Virus record (IMG/VR): IMGVR_UViG_3300025810_000112
Span: 1-20,977 of that record
Length of the DNA stretch: 20,977 bases
Strand: one strand, 5' to 3'
DNA from: a virus
Under the pieces are notes generated by a model. The model had not been told where the DNA came from, did not search any database, and saw only the letters and a list, made by a program, of their open reading frames with translations. Of the stretch, positions 1-5,194 are shown in pieces. Position 1 is the stretch's first letter, and each line of letters begins with the position of its first letter. Made by a program: the position numbers and the translations under genes.

Positions 1-44
1 TGGTGCCTCAAAAATATTTTTCAACTTTTTACAAGGAGATTTTC

Positions 45-293
45 ATGGTTGATAGATTAAATGCAGTTGTCCCACTTGAGGGAAAAGATGGCAAGACGTA
101 TTGGCATAATATTGGTAAGGCTTTTCAAAATAAATTAGGAGGATGGGATATTATATTTAATTCTCTTCCGATACAGACGAAGGACAAGAATGGGGCTTTG
201 ATTATGAAGGTAATGCTATTACCTCAGAAAGACAATTCTACATCCCCTTCGCCAAAACCTACTAATCAATTTGACGACAACGTGCCGTTCTAA
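45..293 (+). CDS. Small protein with SSB-like acidic C-terminal tip
   Basis: An 82-residue protein. I chose the ATG at 45 because AAGGAG sits at 33-38 with 6 bases of spacing; the frame is open upstream to the window edge but has no comparable site there. The body (residues 1-60) alternates hydrophobic and polar residues with aromatic positions (TYWHNIG, GGWDIIF), which suggests a small beta-rich fold. It is followed by a Pro/Ser/Thr/Asn linker and ends exactly in FDDNVPF. Bacterial single-stranded DNA-binding proteins end in an acidic tip of the DDDIPF type that recruits replication and repair partners. The tip supports an SSB-like or SSB-mimicking role (inference); at 82 residues it is much shorter than usual SSB (about 110-180), and I cannot confirm an OB fold. 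The stop overlaps the next start by one base, so it is co-translated with terS. Confidence 0.7.
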   Translation: MVDRLNAVVPLEGKDGKTYWHNIGKAFQNKLGGWDIIFNSLPIQTKDKNGALIMKVMLLPQKDNSTSPSPKPTNQFDDNVPF

Positions 294-685
294 TGGTTAA
301 GAGAGTTCTTCCACGTCTGGATAATTTTGCGAGTGTCCGCCAGATCAAGAGAAAGATCAAGGGCAGCGATGTTATTTATAAAAACCGAGAGGCATTAGCG
401 AGTGAGCTGATTAATATTGGTACTGCTAATATCTCGGATGTCGTTGAATGGGAAGGTGGTATCGCCAAGGTCAAGGACGTGAAGGACATACCAGAACATG
501 CTTTATCAGCTATCAAGAGAGTTCGTATTCTAAAAGATGGTACGTTAGATATCGAGATGGTTGATAAGGTGCGTGTTTTACAGATGCTAGCGAAGAGTGC
601 AGGTTTATTGGATCAAGAATCCGAGGGTGACAAGCCTGCGGTCATAGATATAAAAATGGTAGGACCTACCGAGGAGAAGGAGTAA
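293..685 (+). CDS. terS: Terminase small subunit (Terminase_2-like)
   Basis: A 130-residue protein, likely the DNA-recognition subunit of the packaging motor, which binds the packaging site and presents DNA to the large subunit. The central and C-terminal part matches the Terminase_2 pattern: a segment SDVVEWEGG, then VKDIPEHALSAIKRVRI, then the helix DKVRVLQMLAKSAGLL (about residues 98-113), the position where that family has a K-x-LELLGKHLGL-type helix. The N-terminus is shorter than usual and I see no clear helix-turn-helix; the basic stretch RQIKRKIK (17-24) may contact DNA. The start is coupled to the previous gene (TAATG). It lies about 1.3 kb before the large subunit, separated by a methyltransferase cassette, whereas these two genes are usually adjacent. 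The assignment rests on motif memory and position. Confidence 0.7.
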   Translation: MVKRVLPRLDNFASVRQIKRKIKGSDVIYKNREALASELINIGTANISDVVEWEGGIAKVKDVKDIPEHALSAIKRVRILKDGTLDIEMVDKVRVLQMLAKSAGLLDQESEGDKPAVIDIKMVGPTEEKE

Positions 686-686
686 T

Positions 687-962
687 ATGTTAACAGATCG
701 GCAAATTAAATTAATTAAACCACCTACAACAGGACGTAAATCATACACTGATAGGAATGGATTATGTCTAAGAGTAACTGCGAATAACCATAAGAGTTGG
801 AGTATTCAATATCGTCACAATGGACGTAAGTATAGATATACTTTGGGTAAGTACCCTTTGATATCATTAGTGGATGCTCGTAGATTAACGATACTAAAAC
901 TAAGGGAGATCATTTATGAAGATGTACAGAATGCTAGAGGAAAAACAAAAGGAAGTGCATAA
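687..962 (+). CDS. Stand-alone integrase arm-type DNA-binding domain (DUF4102-like)
   Basis: A 91-residue protein with a strong ribosome binding site (GAGGAGAAGGAG at 671-682). Residues 2-72 match the N-terminal domain of P4-type tyrosine integrases: LTDRQIKLIKPP, then SYTDRNGLCLRVT, then SWSIQYRHNGRKYRYTLGKY and a DAR helix. In integrases this three-stranded sheet plus helix binds arm-type sites of the attachment locus. Here the protein ends about 19 residues after the DAR helix, and the expected core-binding and catalytic domains (R-HxxR-Y) are absent in every forward frame downstream, where a methyltransferase begins. It could be a remnant, but the intact frame and strong binding site favour a functional small DNA-binding protein (inference), such as a regulator or competitor for arm sites. 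The last 47 bases overlap the next small ORF. Confidence 0.8.
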   Translation: MLTDRQIKLIKPPTTGRKSYTDRNGLCLRVTANNHKSWSIQYRHNGRKYRYTLGKYPLISLVDARRLTILKLREIIYEDVQNARGKTKGSA

Positions 963-1026
963 TCTCCAGATGAGGTTAAAGAAATGCATTGAGGAAAAAG
1001 AGAAGCTCAAGAATGGTAAAACATAA
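916..1026 (+). CDS. Putative 36-aa coiled-coil protein
   Basis: A short frame that bridges the integrase-arm ORF and the methyltransferase. It starts at ATG 916 behind AGGGAG at 903-908 (7-base spacing) and stops at TAA 1024-1026. The product begins MKMYRMLEEKQKEV and continues as a single charged helix with hydrophobic residues at heptad-like spacing (M, L, V, L, M, L, I, L), ending in NGKT. It overlaps the upstream gene by 47 bases and the methyltransferase start by 14 bases, so it could couple translation of the methyltransferase, whose own ribosome binding site is weak. No homologue is recognised. Evidence is the ribosome binding site, the amphipathic composition and the junction geometry; it may also be fortuitous. 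Confidence 0.5.
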   Translation: MKMYRMLEEKQKEVHNLQMRLKKCIEEKEKLKNGKT

Positions 1027-2008
1027 GTTATTAGATTTATTTTCTGGTATTGGTGGTTTTAGTTTAGCAGCTGATAAGTTTGGCATTGAGACTATTGCCT
1101 TTGTAGAAAAAGAACCTTTCTGCCAAAAAGTCTTGAAAAAACATTGGAACGATGTTCCGATTATTGATGATATAAGAAAAATAAAAGGAGAAGACTATGA
1201 TTCAGCAACGATTGTTTCCGGAGGATTCCCCTGCCAACCCTTCTCGGTCGCAGGCAAACGCAAAGGACAAGATGACGATAGATACCTCTGGGATGAAACT
1301 ATTAGAGTTGTTGCCGAGTGTAAACCGAGGTGGTTTATTGGAGAAAATGTTGACGGACTTGTTAACATCCAAAACGGCATGGTACTCCGACAGGTGCAAG
1401 ATGACCTGGAAAAAGAGGGTTTCCAAGTCCAATGTCTTGTTATTCCAGCTTCAGGCATCGGTGCTTGGCACCAAAGGAAAAGAGTCTGGATTGTGGGCCA
1501 CTCCCAACACAATGGATCATCTACCACCAAGGAGCAAAGAGGGAACACTCAAACTTCAACAAGGTCACAGAAAAGGGAGAACTCGTCCCTCCAATCTGAG
1601 GGAACAAGTAGATCCAGAAACGATGGCAATGTATCCAACACCATCGGCGAGTTGTCAGATGGATGTAGTAGCACCACCAGACACAGTAAATCAGAACTCA
1701 AAGGGATGGTCAGTGACGAGGCTAAAAACTGGAACAAAGTTCGGAGCGAAACTGAACGATGTGATCAACAAACTAGATCACGAGGGGATGTATCCACCTC
1801 CAATGGCGAGGGACAAGTCAGTTCCATCAGTAGCCCTCAAGGACAACGTACATGGTGGCAAACTGAGTCCAAACTTCGTGGAGTTCCTAATGGGGTATCC
1901 TATGAATTACACAAAGATAGAGTCAACAGAATCAAAGCACTCGGTAACTCCATAGTACCACAAATCGCTGAACAATTATTTAAGAGTATAATTTATGCAG
2001 AACAGTAA
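1013..2008 (+). CDS. DNA (cytosine-5) methyltransferase
   Basis: A 331-residue C5-methyltransferase, which transfers methyl groups from S-adenosylmethionine to cytosine, in phages often to evade host restriction. Visible motifs: I, DLFSGIGGFS (residues 8-17, cofactor binding); IV, GGFPCQPFS with catalytic Cys74; VI, ENV with Glu111; VIII, QRKRVWIVG with Arg155/Arg157; X, ALGNSIVPQIAEQL from about 309. Between motif VIII and the end, roughly residues 165-295 are rich in Ser, Thr, Arg, Gln and Asn with almost no hydrophobic core, unlike a normal target-recognition domain; this stretch lies within a second long ORF (1197-1955). I prefer ATG 1013, directly before the conserved core; a TTG at 989 adds eight basic residues. 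The 3' end overlaps terL by 14 bases. No restriction endonuclease neighbour is seen, so it reads as an orphan methyltransferase. Confidence 0.93.
   Translation: MVKHKLLDLFSGIGGFSLAADKFGIETIAFVEKEPFCQKVLKKHWNDVPIIDDIRKIKGEDYDSATIVSGGFPCQPFSVAGKRKGQDDDRYLWDETIRVVAECKPRWFIGENVDGLVNIQNGMVLRQVQDDLEKEGFQVQCLVIPASGIGAWHQRKRVWIVGHSQHNGSSTTKEQRGNTQTSTRSQKRENSSLQSEGTSRSRNDGNVSNTIGELSDGCSSTTRHSKSELKGMVSDEAKNWNKVRSETERCDQQTRSRGDVSTSNGEGQVSSISSPQGQRTWWQTESKLRGVPNGVSYELHKDRVNRIKALGNSIVPQIAEQLFKSIIYAEQ
1197..1955 (+). CDS. Nested 252-aa ORF inside the methyltransferase gene
   Basis: A 252-codon frame wholly inside the methyltransferase gene in another forward frame. Its ATG has a near-ideal ribosome binding site, AAGGAG at 1185-1190 with a 6-base spacer. 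The product looks like a folded protein: SPANPSRSQANAKDK near the N-terminus, TIDTSGMKLLELL, RCKMTWKKRVSKSNVLLFQL (about 66-85), SGLWATPN, MYPTPSASCQ, MYPPPMARDK, and a C-terminal block GGKLSPNFVEFLMGYPMNYT. I recall similar sequences (SPAN..., TSG..CLE/LLEL, W..TRC.LTWK, PTP.A.D, L.P.WVEWLMG.P.GWT) overlapping methyltransferase genes in many phages and metagenomes, but cannot check this here. The function is unknown; a methyltransferase partner, specificity factor or anti-restriction protein are possibilities only. Over the same DNA the methyltransferase frame is low in complexity, suggesting this frame carries the selective constraint. Confidence 0.7.
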   Translation: MIQQRLFPEDSPANPSRSQANAKDKMTIDTSGMKLLELLPSVNRGGLLEKMLTDLLTSKTAWYSDRCKMTWKKRVSKSNVLLFQLQASVLGTKGKESGLWATPNTMDHLPPRSKEGTLKLQQGHRKGRTRPSNLREQVDPETMAMYPTPSASCQMDVVAPPDTVNQNSKGWSVTRLKTGTKFGAKLNDVINKLDHEGMYPPPMARDKSVPSVALKDNVHGGKLSPNFVEFLMGYPMNYTKIESTESKHSVTP

Positions 2009-3512
2009 TATCCCAGGACTAAAACTCGACTTTAGTAAATCGCCTACTGTATGGAAGTTCCTTAATGACAACTCTTTCGTCAGAGGTTTGATAGGTCCTG
2101 TCGGTTCTGGGAAATCGTATGCTTGCTGTGCTGAGATATTCAAAAGAGCTGTCCAACAAAAACCGAGCAAGCGAGATGGTATCAAGTATTCTCGATTTGT
2201 TATTGTAAGAAACTCATATCCGATGTTGAAAACTACGACACTCAAAACGTGGCTTGAATTATTTCCAGAGCATATCTATGGACCTGTTCGCAACTCACCA
2301 CCGATAACACATCACATAAAATTACCGAGTCGAGAAGGAGCTGCAGGCATTGACCTGGAAGTAATCTTCCTTGCACTAGATCAGCCTAAAGACGTCCGTA
2401 AGCTATTATCTCTTGAAGTGACAGGAGGATGGATCAATGAGGCAAGGGAGTTGCCAAAGTCAATAGTGGATGGTCTAACTCATAGGGTAGGACGATACCC
2501 TGTGAAGGATGATGGTGGTCCGACATGGCGAGGAGTTATTCTGGATACTAACCCATGCGATGACGATCATTGGATATATAGATTATCCGAGAAAGAACCG
2601 CCGAAAGGAAAGTTTGCGTGGAAATTTTTCCGACAACCGCCTGGAGTATTCGAGGCGAAGGAAGTGCCAGAAGAAATGCCAGAGGCTCAAGGCTTTGTAC
2701 ATTCCGCAGGTAAATGGTGGCAGACGAATGATAAGGCTGAGAATCTCAATAATTTACCTGTCGGATATTACGAACAGCTTCTGGGTGGTAAGAATCTAGA
2801 TTGGATACGTTGTTATGCCGAGGGTAAGTTTACTTATGTACAAGAGGGCAAGCCTGTATGGAGTGAGTATGACGATGCGAGTATGGTCGATGATTGTCAG
2901 ATACTAGATGGAGTACCGATACAGATCGGACTTGACTTTGGATTAACACCTGCCGCTGTATTTGCGCAGAGAACTCCGAAGGGTGTATGGAATGTATTAC
3001 ATGAGCTTGTCACTTTCGATATGGGGTTAGAAAGATTCTGTACTTTACTGAAAGAGGATATCGATAGATTCTTTCCGAAGCATGAGTTACAGATATGGGG
3101 TGATCCTGCAGGTATGCAACGTGACCAGATATTTGAGAACACAAGTTTTGAACATCTTAAAACTCATGGACTCTTTGCCAAACCTACTGCGACTAATGAT
3201 TTTAGAACGAGACGAGAAGCATTGGCGATGCCGATGACGAGATTAGTTGAGAACAAGCCTGGCTTCAGAATAGATCGTAAATGTGTTCGCTTGAGAAAAT
3301 CGTTGAGTGGCGGATACCATTTTAAGAGAGTAGCTATTGGAGCAGGGCAAGAAAGATTTAGGGATACACCGAACAAGAATGAGCATTCGCATATCGGAGA
3401 TGCTGCAGGATATTGTCTGCTCGGAGGTGGAGAGCATAGACGAATGACTAAGGGTAATAGACCACACCTCAAACCGATGGTCGCTAAAATAGATTTTGAT
3501 CCGTTACAATGA
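1995..3512 (+). CDS. terL: Terminase large subunit (ATPase-nuclease)
   Basis: A 505-residue packaging motor that pumps DNA through the portal and cuts it. The ATPase half shows Walker A GPVGSGKS (residues 34-41), a region RFVIVRNSYPMLKTTTLKTW (67-86), and a Walker B-like segment TGGWINEARE (143-152) with Glu149 as likely catalytic glutamate. The RNase H-like nuclease half shows GLDFGLTPAA with Asp314, WGDPAG with Asp370, and HIGDAAGY with Asp469, the expected three acidic metal ligands. The length is normal for the family. The start overlaps the methyltransferase by 14 bases with no strong binding site, so translation is probably coupled; the stop overlaps the next ATG (ATGA). Confidence 0.96.
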   Translation: MQNSNIPGLKLDFSKSPTVWKFLNDNSFVRGLIGPVGSGKSYACCAEIFKRAVQQKPSKRDGIKYSRFVIVRNSYPMLKTTTLKTWLELFPEHIYGPVRNSPPITHHIKLPSREGAAGIDLEVIFLALDQPKDVRKLLSLEVTGGWINEARELPKSIVDGLTHRVGRYPVKDDGGPTWRGVILDTNPCDDDHWIYRLSEKEPPKGKFAWKFFRQPPGVFEAKEVPEEMPEAQGFVHSAGKWWQTNDKAENLNNLPVGYYEQLLGGKNLDWIRCYAEGKFTYVQEGKPVWSEYDDASMVDDCQILDGVPIQIGLDFGLTPAAVFAQRTPKGVWNVLHELVTFDMGLERFCTLLKEDIDRFFPKHELQIWGDPAGMQRDQIFENTSFEHLKTHGLFAKPTATNDFRTRREALAMPMTRLVENKPGFRIDRKCVRLRKSLSGGYHFKRVAIGAGQERFRDTPNKNEHSHIGDAAGYCLLGGGEHRRMTKGNRPHLKPMVAKIDFDPLQ

Positions 3513-3724
3513 TGTATTTATTTGTCGAATCTATTGCCACACTAACCGCTATAATTTCTATTTATCTTTATGGGAATGGTTGGAAGTATTCTGGATACTT
3601 TGGGTTGTTCTCACAATTTTGGTGGATTCTATTTACCTACATCAATGACCATAAGACTCTTTACTTTCTCTGCCTGTGTATGTGCATTACCCATATCCGC
3701 AACATAAGGAAAATGAATAAATGA
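3509..3724 (+). CDS. Small three-segment membrane protein
   Basis: A 71-residue protein with three hydrophobic stretches, about residues 3-21 (starting YLFVESIATL), 28-45 (SGYFGLFSQFWWILFTYI) and 49-63 (KTLYFLCLCMCIT), ending in a basic tail RNIRKMNK. It starts within the terL stop (ATGA), with a second ATG three bases later, and its own stop overlaps the next start, so it is tightly coupled. The family is not recognised. A holin-like role is possible from size and topology, but no endolysin is adjacent and this position in the packaging cluster is not diagnostic. The pattern also resembles small phage membrane proteins with a transporter-like aromatic segment (weak impression). Confidence 0.7.
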   Translation: MMYLFVESIATLTAIISIYLYGNGWKYSGYFGLFSQFWWILFTYINDHKTLYFLCLCMCITHIRNIRKMNK

Positions 3725-4227
3725 CATTTACTTGCGAAGAATTAAACCAAGCAACAAATCTGGATGGGGTCGATTATAAATTTATTCCGTTTCATTATAC
3801 GCATCTCAAGATGATGGAGTTCCGAGAGTCCGAACATTCTCTCATGAACAGCTTTGTAGATTACGAAGAAAAAATAAAAACGTGTCCGATGGAGGGGTTG
3901 TCATTTAGTGGAGTATCCTTTGGAGACATTGCCTGTTGTTTTGGCATACTGCCTTTATGGGAAGGAGTATATGAGGCATGGATGTTACCATGTAAAGACC
4001 TAACCAAAAATAAATTTAAGTTTCATAGAGCAAGTCTCAAGTTTTTTGAATACGTTGCAAAACGCTTAAATATTCATAGATTACAGATAAATGTTAGTAG
4101 TCAGAATTGCCTAGCATACAAATGGGCTAAAAAGTGTTACTTTACTGAGGAAGGATTGTTACGAAAGTTCGGTCCAGATAAAACTGACTTTTATATTATG
4201 AGTCGATTGTTTAACGATAAGGAGTAG
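3721..4227 (+). CDS. GNAT-like acetyltransferase-fold protein
   Basis: A 168-residue protein with the layout of an acyl-CoA N-acyltransferase fold: an N-terminal part with FIPFHYTHLKMMEFRESE, a central strand pair around GDIACCFGILPLWEGVYEAW, a helix region FKFHRASLKFFEYVAKRLN, and a C-terminal NVSSQNCLAYKWAKKCYFTE segment that corresponds to the usual GNAT 'A..ly.k.GF..EG' end. The glycine-rich acetyl-CoA loop (Q/RxxGxG/A) is not clear, so it may not be an active enzyme. T7 gp13, needed for virion assembly, is reported to have a GNAT-like fold, and a similar gene in this cluster could be its counterpart (inference). The start overlaps the previous stop by four bases. Confidence 0.6.
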   Translation: MTFTCEELNQATNLDGVDYKFIPFHYTHLKMMEFRESEHSLMNSFVDYEEKIKTCPMEGLSFSGVSFGDIACCFGILPLWEGVYEAWMLPCKDLTKNKFKFHRASLKFFEYVAKRLNIHRLQINVSSQNCLAYKWAKKCYFTEEGLLRKFGPDKTDFYIMSRLFNDKE

Positions 4228-4229
4228 AT

Positions 4230-4481
4230 ATGGGCGGATTTTTTTCACCACCAAAACCAAAAGCACCTCCAGGTCCTTCTAAGGCGGAGCTTGATGCGAT
4301 AGCTCGTAGAGAAAGACAGGCGGAGCAAACTAAAGCCAGAGAATCTAGAGAGATTGCAGCTCGTAAAAGAACGAGACGTGGTTCTCAAGGATTAATGACA
4401 GCCTTTGTAGGTAGAAGACCAGAAGATCAAGGAGGTCAACAGACCCTCGGTCCAAGTAGGAATCCAAGAGACTATGGCTAA
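4230..4481 (+). CDS. Small basic MGGFF-type phage protein
   Basis: An 83-residue protein with a strong ribosome binding site (AAGGAG at 4219-4224, inside the end of the previous gene). It begins MGGFFSPPKPKAPPGPSKAE, a proline-rich start seen in small phage structural-region proteins, followed by a charged helix (about 20-50) with many Arg/Lys/Glu and a glycine-rich end. There is no enzymatic motif. It lies in a cluster of four tiny genes ahead of the portal gene. Function is unknown; a role in head assembly or DNA packaging is only suggested by location. Confidence 0.75.
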   Translation: MGGFFSPPKPKAPPGPSKAELDAIARRERQAEQTKARESREIAARKRTRRGSQGLMTAFVGRRPEDQGGQQTLGPSRNPRDYG

Positions 4482-4516
4482 AAAATATATTAGAAACCCT
4501 AAAAAAAGGAGAGACG

Positions 4517-4687
4517 ATGCCAAAAGTTATGTACAAAACTAAAGATGGTATGAAAACCAAAATGTTTCCGTACAATAAATCTGGGGTAGATCAAGCCAAG
4601 TCATTCGCCAAGTTAGTGAATGGTAAGGTTGAAATGTCTATGAAAAACTCTAAGATGAAGTATGCTAAAAAAACACAAAAATCCTAA
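4517..4687 (+). CDS. 56-aa lysine-rich protein
   Basis: A short frame with an excellent ribosome binding site, AAGGAG at 4506-4511, five bases before ATG 4517; the stop is at 4685-4687. The product starts MPKVMYKTKDGMKTKMFPYN, continues AKSFAKLVNGKVEM, and ends in a lysine/methionine-rich tail. The layout 'MPKV...K.FPY...G...AK..AK..NGKV' resembles tiny basic proteins I associate with marine phage head clusters (memory, not verified). It overlaps the next gene by 26 bases and supplies that gene's upstream translation. Function is unknown. Confidence 0.72.
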   Translation: MPKVMYKTKDGMKTKMFPYNKSGVDQAKSFAKLVNGKVEMSMKNSKMKYAKKTQKS

Positions 4688-4931
4688 AGGTGGTTTGACT
4701 CAAGCAGGCAGAGATTACTTCAAGAGAAAAGAGGGAGCTAATCTAAAACCACCTGTTAAGAAGGGAGTAAATTCGAGACGTGTAAGTTTCGCAGCTCGCT
4801 TTGCAGGAATGAAAGGTCCTATGAAAAACCCAGACGGAACACCAACCAGAAAAGCACTAGCCCTACGAGCATGGGGTTTTAGGAACGAAGAGTCAGCTCG
4901 TAACTTTGCTAACAAACATAAGAAGGCATAA
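4662..4931 (+). CDS. DUF6321-like basic protein
   Basis: An 89-residue, strongly basic protein. It matches the pattern of DUF6321 proteins in marine and other phages: KNPKGGLTQAGRDYFKRKEG (residues 6-25), NLKPPVKKGVNSRRVSF (27-43), AARFAGMKGPMKNPDGTPTR (44-63), then KALALRAWGF. Its biochemical role is not known to me. The ATG at 4662 lies inside the preceding gene, with only a weak purine-rich site, so translational coupling is likely. The stop overlaps the next ATG (TAATG). Net positive charge and position before the portal gene would suit a nucleic-acid-binding or head protein (inference). Confidence 0.75.
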   Translation: MLKKHKNPKGGLTQAGRDYFKRKEGANLKPPVKKGVNSRRVSFAARFAGMKGPMKNPDGTPTRKALALRAWGFRNEESARNFANKHKKA

Positions 4932-5194
4932 TGACAAAAACTATAAACATGACATACGAAGACTTTATAAAAACAAGTAGAACAGGTCTTAAAAAAACTA
5001 TTACAGGATTAGGTCCACTTGGATATTTAGTGCAGGGTAAACAGTTTGATAGAATGTTTAGTAATTTAGAAAAAGATGTTCAAAATAAAATGCGGACGAA
5101 TCAAGTGCAATTTGTAGGCTCAAGCAACAGACCAAGAGGAAGAGCAAATTTAAGGGTTAAAAGACGTTCATTAATGAAAGCTAAGAGGACATAA
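4931..5194 (+). CDS. 87-aa basic protein of unknown function
   Basis: An 87-residue protein that starts and stops at one-base overlaps with its neighbours (TAATG at both ends), clearly part of the same translated cluster. The N-terminal half is mixed (MTYEDFIKTSRTGLKKTIT, then GLGPLGYLVQGKQFDRMFS); the C-terminal third (from about 60) is highly basic with Arg/Lys repeats (RPRGRANLRVKRRSLMKAKR), a likely nucleic-acid-binding tail. I do not recognise the family. Confidence 0.75.
   Translation: MTKTINMTYEDFIKTSRTGLKKTITGLGPLGYLVQGKQFDRMFSNLEKDVQNKMRTNQVQFVGSSNRPRGRANLRVKRRSLMKAKRT

Noticed and set aside
989-1012. Alternative TTG start for the methyltransferase
   Set aside because: It adds only eight basic residues ahead of the conserved core and has no good ribosome binding site; ATG 1013 fits the family start better.
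1195-1548. Antisense ORF of 117 codons opposite the methyltransferase
   Set aside because: Cys/Pro/Ser/Trp-rich shadow composition, no ribosome binding site, and the DNA is already shared by two forward frames. All other genes run on the + strand.
687-2008. Full-length integrase broken by frameshift
   Set aside because: No core-binding or catalytic integrase residues are found in any forward frame after the arm domain; the downstream DNA is an intact methyltransferase.
3164-3472. Antisense ORF of 102 codons opposite terL
   Set aside because: Lies over the conserved nuclease motifs of TerL and has no recognisable family or ribosome binding site.
4474-4542. 22-codon ORF starting MAKKYIRNPKKRRDDAKSYV
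   Set aside because: Weak ribosome binding site and largely overlapping the well-supported gene at 4517; too short to defend.
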